Shown here: positions 45,946 to 55,092 of the stretch, in pieces | Position numbering within the stretch: the first letter of the stretch is position 1 | How the letters are laid out: every line of letters starts with the position of its first letter | Origin: JBQTIU01 sp052387815 | GTDB taxonomy: Bacteria; Pseudomonadota; Alphaproteobacteria; CACIAM-22H2 | DNA: 64,000 nucleotides | NCBI GenBank assembly: GCA_052387815.1 | Contig: JBQTIU010000026.1 | Location: 1 to 64,000, forward strand | Reading direction: 5' to 3' | The notes under the pieces: model-generated | The model's input: only the letters and a program-made list of their open reading frames with translations | Databases searched by the model: none | What the model was told of the DNA's origin: nothing | Made by a program: the position numbers and the translations under genes

Positions 45946-48768
45946 ATGACAGTACCCGCTTACCGCCGGATCACGCGACGCCCATGCCGGTCGATCTGGA
46001 TCGGCGGCCTCCAGGTCGGCGCCGATGCGCCGATCGCCATCGAGGCAGCTTCACGGCTGCCCGCGACCGCGGCAGGTATCGCCGAGACGGTCGCCGAGAT
46101 CCGTTCGCTCGAGGCCGCCGGGGCCGACGTGGTGTGCCTACCGTTCCCGAACGAGGCCTGCGGAGAAGTCTTTCGCCAGATCGCGCCCGCGGCAACTCTT
46201 CCGCTGGTCGCCGACATTGGTTCCTGCGATGTTAAACGCGCGGTCGCGGCGATCGAGGCTGGCGCATGCAGCCTTTGGCTTGCTGCCGGCTCGCTCGATC
46301 GCGAGCCGACGCTCGGCGCTCTGGTCGAGGTGGCGCGAGACCACGGTTGCAGCCTGGGCCTCCTGGTCGGCAATGATAAAGCGGCGCCATTCGAACCTCA
46401 CCCGACAATGACGCGTTCTCAGGGGTTGGCAAGAACCGCGCGCGAACAGGTGTGTCGGCTCGAGGATCTCGGCTTTTTCGACTTTCAGATCGCCCTCGAC
46501 ACTCCCGACTGGCGGATGGCGGTCGAAGCCGCGCGCGCGCTCGCGCGTTCGGGGGAGCATCCGCTCGCGCTCGGATTCGGCGCGGCGGGCTCCCGGCAAA
46601 ATTGGTTGGTGGCGACCTCCACCGGGCTAGGGTTGCTGCTCTCAGCAGGAATCGGCGATCTCATCCGGCTCGCTCCGTCGGCGGATCCGGTGGGCGAGGT
46701 GCGCGGCGCCGTCGAAATCCTGAAGACCCTCGGCCTGCGTCGGCGTGGCGTGGCGATCACGGCCGATCCGGCCTTCACACACGCACGCCCGGACGCGGGG
46801 ACGATTTTGACCGCGCTCGAGGAGCGGGTTTCCCACGTCTCGCACTCCATTGCCGTGGTGTTGACCGGGATCGGCCCCGCGGGTCGGGATGGGCTGCCAA
46901 TCGCTGAAAGCGCAGATGCTGCTGCCGATCCCGATCCCGACGGGCACTATCGGTTGCATGTACGTGGAAGCGTTGGGGCCGATGTGCCGTCCGCTTCGCT
47001 TATCGACCATTTGACCGATCTGATCGAACACGAGGTGGCGGCGATCGAGGCACGCACTCTGGATCGCTTGGTGACTGAATTGCGCCACCGCGGGCGCGGT
47101 GACGAGCGAGCGAGGGGCGCCCATGTGGGGCTGCCATTCGCCGAGGTGGCGGTCGCTCTCCACCATGTCTTTCGCGGTCACAATGCCCGCGTGGTATGGG
47201 GCACCGAGGAAGGTGACACCTTCCATGCGCGACTGACCGGCCGGCGTGACTCTTGGTACCTGCCTCGCCGCCGGCCGCGCGCGTCCGACGACCGCGCCGG
47301 AGCGCAGGATCCGTCGAATGCAGCGGTGGCGATCTCGACCGCACTCGGCCTGGCGATCGCTGACCGTGTCGCCGGCCGACCGAGCCATATCATTGCCGTC
47401 ATCGATCGTGCCGCACTCGATGCCGGCGTTACCTACGAAGCGATACGGATTGCTGGAGAAACGAACGCTCGACTCCTTATCGTGCTCGTCGATGGCGGAC
47501 CCGCCGAAGAGGTTCTCCTGGCTGGCGTGAGTGGACATTTCTCGCGGCTGGTGTCGTCGTGGTCCTATCTGGCTCTGCGCGACCTCAGCAAACGTATCGT
47601 TCGCTACTTGCCGGGACCCAGTTACGCGCTTGCCAAGCGGGTCGAGGAATACGCGCGGGGACTCGCAACGGGCGGCACGCTGTTCGAAGAACTCGGTCTC
47701 TACCATGTTGGCCCGGTGCCCGGGCGCAAGCTCGACCAGTTGCTGCCAGTGCTGAAAAACCTGCGGGATGCCGGGCATGACGGTCCGATTCTTCTGCACG
47801 TCATGGCAGAGGGCGGTGAATCACCCGCCCCGCGTGCCGGCGGGGATACGCCGGCCGCGCCCCCGGCGACGCGGGCCGTCGCCCGTGGCTTGATCGCGGC
47901 GGCGGAGGCCGATCCGCGCATGGTGGCTATCCTCTGTAGCGCGGCGGAAGACGGCGTATCGCCGTTCTCGAACATCTACCCGCAGCGCTTCTTTCGAATC
48001 CGGCCGGCTGCGGCGCTGCACGGTGTGAGTTTGGCGCGCGGGCTCGCCGGCGGCGGCTTGCGGCCGTTCCTCCTGCTCGACCGTCGCACATTTTGGCGCG
48101 CGGCCGGTGAAACGGCGCGCGAGCTCGTTCGGTTGCGTCTGCCGGTGCGCTTCATCGTCGATCTGTCGCTTGGCCAAGCCGACGAGCCTTGGTTCGACGC
48201 ACCGCCGCTCGACCTTTCCGCCGTTCCAGGATTCGTCGTCATGGTGCCAGCCGACGATCAGGAACTCCTGCACATGCTGGCGACAGCCGGTACCTTCGCC
48301 GATCAGCCGATTCTGATCGGACACCAGAGCAGCGCCGTCGATGCGGTAACGCTGACGGCCGGAACGACGCTTGACATCGGCCGCGGCCGGATCGTCTTGA
48401 ATGGGGCCGACATCGCCATCTTGGCGATGGGCCGCGGGCTCGCGGCAGCCATAGCCGCGGCCGACGATCTGGCTCGAGGGGGCATTGCCGCCACCGTCGC
48501 TGACGCACGTTTCGCGCAGCCGCTCGACGAGGCGCTTGTGCATGCACTGGCGCTTCGTCATCCCGGCCTTATCGTGCTGGACGATCCGGTGATGGCGACC
48601 GGGCTTGCCGGTGCCGTCGTCAAGGCGCTGGCGGCCGCAGGGGCGCTCGATCGAGGGCTCAAAATTCGCATTGTGCGCGTCGGCCGGCGCGCGGCGCATG
48701 ACGCGTTGACGGCGGCGGCGGAGGTGCTCGGCCGGGGCTGGCGCAATCCGACGCCCGCCAATCGTTGA
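45946..48768 (+). CDS. Fusion of IspG-like and DXS-like domains, both without catalytic residues
   Basis: 940 residues. Residues about 1-385 align by eye along IspG (GcpE): IWIGGLQVGADAPIAIEA, LEAAGADVVCLPFP, LPLVADIGSC, HPLALGFGAAG, GLLLSAGIGDLIRLAPSADPVGEVRGA, LGLRRRGV. The Fe-S cysteine segments are replaced (TADPAFTHAR for CPTCGR; TGIGPAGRDG for GCVVNGPGE). Residues about 390-940 align along DXS: EVAVALHHVF, ARLTGRRDSW, LFEELGLYHVGPVPG, VADARFAQPLDEAL. But the ThDP GDG site reads IDRAALDAG, the AEQHA glutamate segment reads RPAAALHG, and the R/H substrate residues are absent. A paired pseudoenzyme or an enzyme of new activity. ATG 45946 follows GGAGCGAGAGCG; 262 bases after the importer. 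Confidence 0.8.
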   Translation: MTVPAYRRITRRPCRSIWIGGLQVGADAPIAIEAASRLPATAAGIAETVAEIRSLEAAGADVVCLPFPNEACGEVFRQIAPAATLPLVADIGSCDVKRAVAAIEAGACSLWLAAGSLDREPTLGALVEVARDHGCSLGLLVGNDKAAPFEPHPTMTRSQGLARTAREQVCRLEDLGFFDFQIALDTPDWRMAVEAARALARSGEHPLALGFGAAGSRQNWLVATSTGLGLLLSAGIGDLIRLAPSADPVGEVRGAVEILKTLGLRRRGVAITADPAFTHARPDAGTILTALEERVSHVSHSIAVVLTGIGPAGRDGLPIAESADAAADPDPDGHYRLHVRGSVGADVPSASLIDHLTDLIEHEVAAIEARTLDRLVTELRHRGRGDERARGAHVGLPFAEVAVALHHVFRGHNARVVWGTEEGDTFHARLTGRRDSWYLPRRRPRASDDRAGAQDPSNAAVAISTALGLAIADRVAGRPSHIIAVIDRAALDAGVTYEAIRIAGETNARLLIVLVDGGPAEEVLLAGVSGHFSRLVSSWSYLALRDLSKRIVRYLPGPSYALAKRVEEYARGLATGGTLFEELGLYHVGPVPGRKLDQLLPVLKNLRDAGHDGPILLHVMAEGGESPAPRAGGDTPAAPPATRAVARGLIAAAEADPRMVAILCSAAEDGVSPFSNIYPQRFFRIRPAAALHGVSLARGLAGGGLRPFLLLDRRTFWRAAGETARELVRLRLPVRFIVDLSLGQADEPWFDAPPLDLSAVPGFVVMVPADDQELLHMLATAGTFADQPILIGHQSSAVDAVTLTAGTTLDIGRGRIVLNGADIAILAMGRGLAAAIAAADDLARGGIAATVADARFAQPLDEALVHALALRHPGLIVLDDPVMATGLAGAVVKALAAAGALDRGLKIRIVRVGRRAAHDALTAAAEVLGRGWRNPTPANR

Positions 48769-48882
48769 CGCCTCTGGATCCGGCCACGACCTTCGATTGG
48801 CTTTTCGTGGTCAGCGACCGCCGGACCCACGGGCGGAGAACGCCCGACCCGCCCGCCGGGGAGGGGCGCGAGGAGATGCTCC

Positions 48883-49056
48883 ATGACGTTGCCCGAGGCC
48901 GTCTCGATCGTCGAAGTAGGCCCGCGCGGCGGATTCCAGATCGAATCGCGCTCGATCCCGACGGCGACTAAGATCGAAGCGATCGACGCGCCGATCGCCC
49001 TCGCCCGGCCCTGGTCGAGGAAATCGGCGGTCGCGCCCTGCCGGGTCGGGCGATGA
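48883..49056 (+). pseudogene. Remnant of hydroxymethylglutaryl-CoA lyase, N-terminus only
   Basis: An open frame of 57 codons starts MTLPEAVSIVEVGPRGGFQ and continues IESRSIPTATKIEAID. This matches the HMG-CoA lyase N-terminus (VxIVEVGPRDGLQNE, then IPTxxKIxLID), with the metal-binding Asp of GPRDG changed to Gly. Homology stops after about 43 residues. The rest of the gene is missing; the TctAB fusion begins 103 bases on. GGAGGGGCGCGAGGAG precedes it. Otherwise the gap 48769-49158 holds nothing. Confidence 0.6.
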
Positions 49057-49158
49057 GGGCTGGCCCGCGCCGGAAGCCGCGCCGCCCGCACTTGCCCCGG
49101 CGTGCGGCTGGCCGCGCCACGAGTGCGCCGCCCGCCCGCCGGCACGGCGGGGGTCCCC

Positions 49159-51222
49159 ATGGATGACATGTTCACCGCCGCGGCCGACGCGCTGGCGCTC
49201 ATCATGGCGCCGGCGCGGCTCGCCATCCTGGTAACCGGCGTCCTGATCGGTCTGGCGATCGGCGCCATCCCCGGTCTCGGCGGGATCGTCGGCTTCGCCA
49301 TCCTGATCCCCTTCACCTACACGCTCGACCCGTATTCCGCGATGGCGCTGCTGATCGGCATGGCGGCGGTGGTCACCACCGGCGACACCATCCCGGCGGT
49401 TCTCTTCGGCGTGCCGGGCACGGTGGCCGCCGCCGCCACGGTGATGGACGGCCATCCCCTGGCCCGCCAGGGCCAGGCAGGGCGCGCGCTCGGGGCGGCC
49501 TATGCCGCGTCGATGATCGGCGGCGTGTTCGGCGCCCTGCTGCTGGCCGTCTCGATCCCCGTCCTGCGGCCCATCGTGCTCTATCTCGGCTCGCCCGAGC
49601 TGCTGTCCTTCATCGTCTTCGGCTTGTCCATGGTCGCCGTGCTCAGCGGCGGTGCGCCCTTGAAGGGCCTGACCGCCGCCTGCATCGGGTTGATGCTCGC
49701 CATGATCGGCGCTGCACCGCAGGCCGGCACGCTGCGCTGGACGCTGGGTTCGCTCTATCTGTGGGACGGCTTGCCGCTGGTGCCCTTTACCCTCGGCCTG
49801 TTCGCGCTGCCTGAGCTCGCGGATCTCGCCATCACGCGCAGCCGCATCGCCGAGGGCAAGGGCGCCGCGAGCCGCATCGACAGCTCCTGGCGCGGCGTCG
49901 GCGAAGTGCGGCGCCATTGGTGGCTGGTGCTGCGCTGCAGCTGGCTCGGCGCCGCGCTCGGCGCCGTGCCGGGCATCGGCTCGGCGGTGATCGACTGGAT
50001 CGCCTACGGCCATGCGGCGCGCACCGAGAAGAACACCGAGGGCTTCGGCAAGGGCGACATCCGCGGCGTCATCGCGCCCGAGTCGGCGAACAACGCCAAG
50101 GAGGGCGGCGCGCTGGTGCCGACCATCGCGTTCGGCGTGCCGGGTAGCGCCTCGATGGCGCTGCTCTTGGGCGCGTTCCTGATCCACGGCCTGGTCCCCG
50201 GGCCGGAGATGCTGACCAAGCACCTCGACGTCACCTATTCGATCATCTGGAGCCTGGCGCTGGGCAACGTGCTGGGCGCCGGGATCTGCCTGATGGCGAG
50301 CGCGCAGATCGCCAAGGTGGCGCAGATCCCTTACGCCATCCTGTTGCCGGTGGTGCTCGCGGTGGTCTACATCGGCGCCTTGCAGGGGCAGCACAGTTGG
50401 GGCGACCTCTACACGCTGCTGCTGTTCGGCGTGATCGGATTCGCCATGAAGCGCCTGGGGTGGCCCCGGCCGCCGCTCATCCTCGGCTTTGTGCTCGGCG
50501 ACATCTTCGAGCGCTATCTGTTCATCTCGACCGAGCGCTACGGGGCGGAGTGGCTGCTCCGCCCGGTGGTCGCCCTGATGTTCGCCATCTCGCTGTGGGG
50601 TATGTACAAGCCGATGCGCCGCAGCTACTCCGGGGCGCTGCACGGCGTGCTCCCCTTCCGCCTCTCCGGGCTGCGCTTGGGGGCGGGCGCCTGGTTCACC
50701 ATCGCCGTGCTCGCCCTTGTCGCGGCGGCGATCTATCTGGCGCGCGACTGGCCGCGGGGGGCGAGCATCGTACCGCGCACGGCCGCCGTCGCGGCGCTGA
50801 TCTTTGCCGGCCTCGCCCTGCTCGCCGAGTTGTTCGGGGCGCGCGTGCCGGCCCGGCCCCATGGCGGCGCAGCGAAGGCGACGCCGGTCGATCTCGGACC
50901 CTCGGTCGACAGCGAGGTCGACGCCGAGGGCAAGCCCTTGACCGCTTCCGTCCTCGCCCGCCGGGCCGTCGAGTATTTCGCCTGGCTGGCCGCCTTCCTG
51001 GCCCTCGCGGAGGTCATCGGCATCGTGCCGGCGATCCCGGTGTTCACCGTCCTGTTCATCCGCCTCGCCGGGCGCGAGAGCTGGCGACCGACGCTCTACG
51101 TCGGGTTCGGCACCGGGCTGTTCAACTGGGTGGTGTTCGATCTCATCCTGCCCATCCCCTGGCCGCAGGCGCTGCTCGGCGACTGGTTCCCGGGCTTGCG
51201 CCGGCTGAGCGGGCTGTTATAG
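49159..51222 (+). CDS. Tripartite tricarboxylate transporter permease, TctA-TctB fusion
   Basis: 687 residues. Residues 1 to about 500 are TctA: GAIPGLGGIVGFAILIPFTY, GVPGTVAAAATVMDGHPLA, PESANNAKEGGALVPTIAFGVPGSASMA. After about residue 510, four more helices with a charged loop (SVDSEVDAEGKPLTASVLARRAVEYFAW) look like a TctB small subunit fused to TctA. Imports carboxylates such as tricarboxylates or aromatic acids, with a TctC-type receptor encoded at 56320. ATG 49159 follows GGCGGGGG. Confidence 0.9.
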   Translation: MDDMFTAAADALALIMAPARLAILVTGVLIGLAIGAIPGLGGIVGFAILIPFTYTLDPYSAMALLIGMAAVVTTGDTIPAVLFGVPGTVAAAATVMDGHPLARQGQAGRALGAAYAASMIGGVFGALLLAVSIPVLRPIVLYLGSPELLSFIVFGLSMVAVLSGGAPLKGLTAACIGLMLAMIGAAPQAGTLRWTLGSLYLWDGLPLVPFTLGLFALPELADLAITRSRIAEGKGAASRIDSSWRGVGEVRRHWWLVLRCSWLGAALGAVPGIGSAVIDWIAYGHAARTEKNTEGFGKGDIRGVIAPESANNAKEGGALVPTIAFGVPGSASMALLLGAFLIHGLVPGPEMLTKHLDVTYSIIWSLALGNVLGAGICLMASAQIAKVAQIPYAILLPVVLAVVYIGALQGQHSWGDLYTLLLFGVIGFAMKRLGWPRPPLILGFVLGDIFERYLFISTERYGAEWLLRPVVALMFAISLWGMYKPMRRSYSGALHGVLPFRLSGLRLGAGAWFTIAVLALVAAAIYLARDWPRGASIVPRTAAVAALIFAGLALLAELFGARVPARPHGGAAKATPVDLGPSVDSEVDAEGKPLTASVLARRAVEYFAWLAAFLALAEVIGIVPAIPVFTVLFIRLAGRESWRPTLYVGFGTGLFNWVVFDLILPIPWPQALLGDWFPGLRRLSGLL

Positions 51223-51320
51223 ACCCTATTTCCGCACTGCGTGCATGGGCCGTAGGATATCTCAATTCGTGGTTCCAGCTGCATTTTACGGGTCCCAATT
51301 GAAGAGGGTGTTGTCTTGGA

Positions 51321-51351
51321 GTAGGCGATGCTAATTTGGATTCTCGCCTAC
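51321..51351. other. Hairpin in the gap between TctAB and the toxin-antitoxin pair
   Basis: GTAGGCGA (51321-51328) and TCGCCTAC (51344-51351) form an 8-bp stem with a 15-base loop. No T-tract follows. The whole gap 51223-51488 shows no other structure and is AT-richer than its surroundings. Confidence 0.35.
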
Positions 51352-51488
51352 GGCGGATTGGTTGTGGGCTAAGGCGTTGCTTTAGCGCAGTGCTGTTCTT
51401 ACGGCGGCGGCAGCGCCGTACTCTTCTTGTCCCCGTGGCGTGCCCGGCCGTAATATCCGACTAGCTGGTCTGGAATGTGGAAACTGCC

Positions 51489-51833
51489 ATGAGTGTCAAA
51501 AAGAAGGTCATGGGCGGGAGGAGGCGGGGCGCAAAGGTTCACTCGGCCCGCTTCAGCGTCGAAAGGACGGCGGTCAAGAATCTTCGCGCCTGGAAGCTGG
51601 AGGACGCCAAGGCCCGGTTCAGCGAAGTCGTTCGATTGGCGCGTCAGGAAGGACCGCAGCGCGTGACCTATCGCGGCAAGGATGCCGTCGTCGTCATCGC
51701 CGTGGAGGAGCTGAAGCAGCTGCTCCCGGCGGAACGTCCCGAGCGGTCGCTGGTTGATTTCCTTCAGGGGACGGCACTCGCCGAGATCGACATCCGCCGT
51801 GAGCCGGATCGTGGACGCGACGTCGTCCGTTGA
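51489..51833 (+). CDS. Antitoxin, Phd/YefM family
   Basis: 114 residues. A basic N-terminal extension (SVKKKVMGGRRRGAKVHSARF) is followed by the Phd/YefM core: WKLEDAKARFSEVVRLARQEGPQRVTYRGKDAVVVIAVEELKQL. The family binds its own promoter and neutralises the partner toxin through the C-terminus. GTG 51477 is an alternative start. The TGA overlaps the toxin's TTG start (TTGA). Confidence 0.85.
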   Translation: MSVKKKVMGGRRRGAKVHSARFSVERTAVKNLRAWKLEDAKARFSEVVRLARQEGPQRVTYRGKDAVVVIAVEELKQLLPAERPERSLVDFLQGTALAEIDIRREPDRGRDVVR

Positions 51834-52285
51834 TCGGCTGGCTGCTCGATACCAACGTAACCTCCGAACTCGCCAACCCCGGATGCGATCTGAACGTCGC
51901 GGCCTGGGCGCGGGCGCAGGCCGAGGACCGCCTCTTCATCAGCATTCTGTCGCTCGGCGAATACGACAAGGGGGTCAACAACCGGCCCATTGGTTCGCCG
52001 GCGCGCAGACGGATGGAGGCAGCGGTTGGCGCTCTCGAGGCACGCTTCGCGGGACGTATCGTTTCCTTGGACGACGCCACCGTGCGGCGATGGGGACGGA
52101 TGAGCGGCACGCTCCAGCAGGCGACGGGCAAGGCGCCGCCGGTGGTCGACACGCTGCTCGCCGCCACGGCGATCGAAAACGACTTCTATCTGGTCACGCG
52201 GAACGTGAAGGACGTCCGCGATTCCGGCGCCGCGATCTTCAACCCCTGGAACGATGATCCGGCAGGATTTGTCTTGTCGCGATGA
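51830..52285 (+). CDS. vapC: PIN-domain toxin, VapC/FitB type
   Basis: 151 residues from TTG 51830. PIN-domain acidic residues are visible: WLLDTNVTSEL, LSLGEYDKGV and VVDTLLAATAIENDFYLVTRNVKD. Ribonuclease toxin blocked by the upstream antitoxin. The 187 bases after it, before the convergent EutA-like gene, contain no feature. Confidence 0.88.
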   Translation: MIGWLLDTNVTSELANPGCDLNVAAWARAQAEDRLFISILSLGEYDKGVNNRPIGSPARRRMEAAVGALEARFAGRIVSLDDATVRRWGRMSGTLQQATGKAPPVVDTLLAATAIENDFYLVTRNVKDVRDSGAAIFNPWNDDPAGFVLSR

Positions 52286-52472
52286 CGCTCGGGGGAAAAT
52301 CCGGGAAACCGTCTGGGGCGACGATTTGCCTGAAAAGTCGGTGGTTGAGGCCAATGGTCCACACCGGGCACACGGGTAAAAGATACAGAGGCATTGGCAA
52401 GGAAGTTCCGCAGCAAGAACTGGGACGACTGCGCTGGGCCCGGCGCACGCTCGAAGAGATCCGGCGGCCGGC

Positions 52473-53963
52473 TCAGAACAGCAGCGACTTGATGACCACG
52501 GGGACGACGTTGGTCGGCCGGACCACCGCGGCGAGATCGACGTAGTCGAACTGCCGGAGCTGCACCCCGTCGAGGGCCACCAGCGCGGCCGCTGGCGCGA
52601 TCTCGTGGCGCAGGACGCGGCCCAGCGTTTGGGCCACGTCGCCGTCGACCAAGAGGACGAGCGGCAGCCCCGCCGCGATGGTGCGCGCCAGCGCCGCGGC
52701 GATCCCGGCGGCGAGCGCGTGGAGGCGTGCATGCGAGGGATCGCCGCGCCAGGCGAAGGCGAGCGCCACCGGCCCCTCGTCGTCGGCGCGGTCGATGCGG
52801 GCGAGCGCGGCGCGGACCTCCGCCGCGACCGCGCCGGAGGCAAGAGTCGGGCCGAGCTCGAAGCAGCAGTGCGCCACCGGCAGATTGCGCAGTGGCAGCA
52901 GCTGCGGATCGGCGACCTGGATGGTGTTGCCGCTCACCTGCACCGAGAACTGGGCGGCGCCGATCACCGTGGCGCGAATCCCCTGGCCGGGGTCGAGGAC
53001 CGGGGCGGCGAGGCGCTGCTCGGCGAGCGCCGCGCGCAGCCGTTCGGCGAGCTCGAAGCCGATATCGCCGAAGCGGGCGCGCTCGCGCCCGTAGAGATAC
53101 TCCGCCACGCCGCCCGAGAACGTCACCGTCGCGACCGGGCGGGCGGCGAGCGGCGCGGTGACCCACGGGATCGACCCGCCGTCCTCGCCTAGCGCCGCCC
53201 CGATCACGCACTGCGCCATCGCGTCGATCAGCTGGTCGCGCTCGACGGGCGCCAGCGCCCCGCCGACCCGCGGCTCGATGCCGAGCCGCCGGGCGATCGC
53301 CAGCGCCGGCTCGGCGATGCGCTCGATGCGGCCGGCTTCGTCCTCGACGATCAGCCGGCCGCCGACCGCGATCGCCGCGCTCGCCGCGATCTCGCCCTGG
53401 TCCACAACGACGAACTTGGTGGTGCCCCCGCCGATGTCGATATGGAGGATCGCGGCGCGCCGGGCGCGCGACAGGGCCGCCGCGCCCGAGCCGTGCGCCG
53501 CCATCGCGCCTTCGAGGTGGTGCCCCGCCGTGGCGCAGACGAAGCGGCCCGACTGCTCGGCGAACAGCTCGGCGATGGAGCGCGCGTTGGCGCGTTTCAA
53601 GGCCTCGCCGGTCAGGATCACCGCCCCGCTGTCGATCGCTGAGCGCGTCAGCCCAGCATGGGCGTAGCAGCGCTCCAGGAACCGTGCCAAGGCGTCGGCG
53701 TCGATGAGCTCGTCGGGCTGGTACGGAGTGAGCAGAATGGGCGAGCGGCACAGCACCTCGCGCCGCACCACCACGAAGCGGCTGGACAGCGCGCTCGACA
53801 GGCGCTGCAGCGCGACGCGCGCGAACATCGCGTGGCTGGTTGCCGTGCCGATGTCGATGCCGACGGTGGTGAACTCGACGTTGTCGGCCGCCCAGATGTC
53901 CCGGCTCAGCGCCGCCGCGTCTTCGGGCGCGGGGTGCTCGTGGTCGAAGCCGATGTCGTGCAT
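52473..53963 (-). CDS. eutA: EutA-like reactivating factor (orphan)
   Basis: 496 residues. ASKHA-fold ATPase resembling EutA, the factor that reactivates B12-dependent ethanolamine ammonia-lyase: TVGIDIGTATSHAMFARVAL, HIDIGGGTTKFVVVDQGEIAASAAIAVGGRL, TFSGGVAEYLYGRE. No eutB/eutC lyase genes are in the window, so its client is unknown; it may serve another enzyme. ATG 53963 chosen (MHDIGFDHEHPAPEDAA). It starts 16 bases after the cupin gene and is probably in one operon with it and the diiron-like gene. Confidence 0.82.
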   Translation of the reverse strand: MHDIGFDHEHPAPEDAAALSRDIWAADNVEFTTVGIDIGTATSHAMFARVALQRLSSALSSRFVVVRREVLCRSPILLTPYQPDELIDADALARFLERCYAHAGLTRSAIDSGAVILTGEALKRANARSIAELFAEQSGRFVCATAGHHLEGAMAAHGSGAAALSRARRAAILHIDIGGGTTKFVVVDQGEIAASAAIAVGGRLIVEDEAGRIERIAEPALAIARRLGIEPRVGGALAPVERDQLIDAMAQCVIGAALGEDGGSIPWVTAPLAARPVATVTFSGGVAEYLYGRERARFGDIGFELAERLRAALAEQRLAAPVLDPGQGIRATVIGAAQFSVQVSGNTIQVADPQLLPLRNLPVAHCCFELGPTLASGAVAAEVRAALARIDRADDEGPVALAFAWRGDPSHARLHALAAGIAAALARTIAAGLPLVLLVDGDVAQTLGRVLRHEIAPAAALVALDGVQLRQFDYVDLAAVVRPTNVVPVVIKSLLF

Positions 53964-53979
53964 CGGGCGGACGGCCGCG

Positions 53980-55092
53980 TCAGGCCGGCGCCTTGCCGGT
54001 GCGCCGTTCGTCGATATACTCGCCCATTCGCGACTCGACGCCGTTCCGGGCCAGCTCCTCGAGGTAGAGGGCGTGGATGCGCGGGTCCTGGTCGCGGTAC
54101 TCGATTTGCCGGCCGCCGTCGCGCACGCTGACATCGACGCCCGAGAACAGATTGCGCTTCTCGCGGGTGAATGGGTAGCGCAGGCTGCCCAGCGCTACCG
54201 CCAGATAGCGCGCCGGGCGCGGGCCGGCGTTGAAGTGCTGGTGGTACATCATATCGGGCGGCGAGAACACCACGCCGTGGCGCCAGTCGACCCGCACGAA
54301 GTCGGGGTCGCCCGCGTACCACAGCAGCGAGTAGCCGTGCCCCGTGACCGTGTAGACGTGGAAGTCGGGGCCGTGCCGGTGCGCCTTCTTGTAGGTGCCG
54401 ACCGGCATCTCCGAGGAATGGGCGTGCATCGTGCCGTCGGCTAGGATGAACTTGAGGTTCGAGCTGCCGGCGCCGCGGCTCTCCCAGGCCTTGAGCTCGA
54501 GACCAGAGACGTCCGGGATGAAGTTGGTCTCCCACATGTGCCGGCCCGGGCGGACCGGGATGAAGTCGCCCTCGCCGCTGAAATAGCGCGCCGCCCCTTC
54601 GCGCTCGGGGAAGCGCCGGGGGTTGTCGAAGACGAAGCGCTCGTTGTGGAACAGATTGAGCATCACCGGCAGGTTGACGGTGGCGGCGAGGCGCGCCGGC
54701 TCGCGGCCGCTGCCGTTGAAGTGCCGGTAGCGCGCGTTGAGCGGCAGCGCGAACAAGCTCTTCGGCCCCCACTCGAAGCTGTGGACCCGCCCGTCGTGGG
54801 TCTCGACCGTGGTATTGCCATGGCCGGACAGCACGTAGACCACCGCCTCGAACAGGTGCTGCTGCGGCGCGCCGGCCTGCCCCGGCGGCAGGTCGAGCAC
54901 GAACACCGCGACGAAATCGCCGCGCCCCTTCAAGTGAACGATCGCCCCGTCGAGGCCGAAGCGCTCCCAGCGCCGGGTCTCGAGCGCCAGGAGATCGACC
55001 CCGAAATCCTCGATCACGGGCACGCCCTCGCGCGCCGCCCACGCGCCGTAGGGGTCGAGCAGGAGCTTCGCCTCTCCGACCGGCTCGTTCAT
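53980..55092 (-). CDS. Bicupin domain protein
   Basis: 370 residues with two cupin-like cores: QHLFEAVVYVLSGHGNTTVETHDG near residue 80 and HAHSSEMPVGTYKKAHRHGPDFHVYTVTGHGYSLLWY near 235. The second keeps a probable metal site (HRHGPDFH..) and a later His (YHQHF). Likely a cytosolic metal-dependent dioxygenase or isomerase of the gentisate-dioxygenase type; substrate unknown. The 3' end of the diiron-like gene overlaps this start by four bases. Confidence 0.75.
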   Translation of the reverse strand: MNEPVGEAKLLLDPYGAWAAREGVPVIEDFGVDLLALETRRWERFGLDGAIVHLKGRGDFVAVFVLDLPPGQAGAPQQHLFEAVVYVLSGHGNTTVETHDGRVHSFEWGPKSLFALPLNARYRHFNGSGREPARLAATVNLPVMLNLFHNERFVFDNPRRFPEREGAARYFSGEGDFIPVRPGRHMWETNFIPDVSGLELKAWESRGAGSSNLKFILADGTMHAHSSEMPVGTYKKAHRHGPDFHVYTVTGHGYSLLWYAGDPDFVRVDWRHGVVFSPPDMMYHQHFNAGPRPARYLAVALGSLRYPFTREKRNLFSGVDVSVRDGGRQIEYRDQDPRIHALYLEELARNGVESRMGEYIDERRTGKAPA

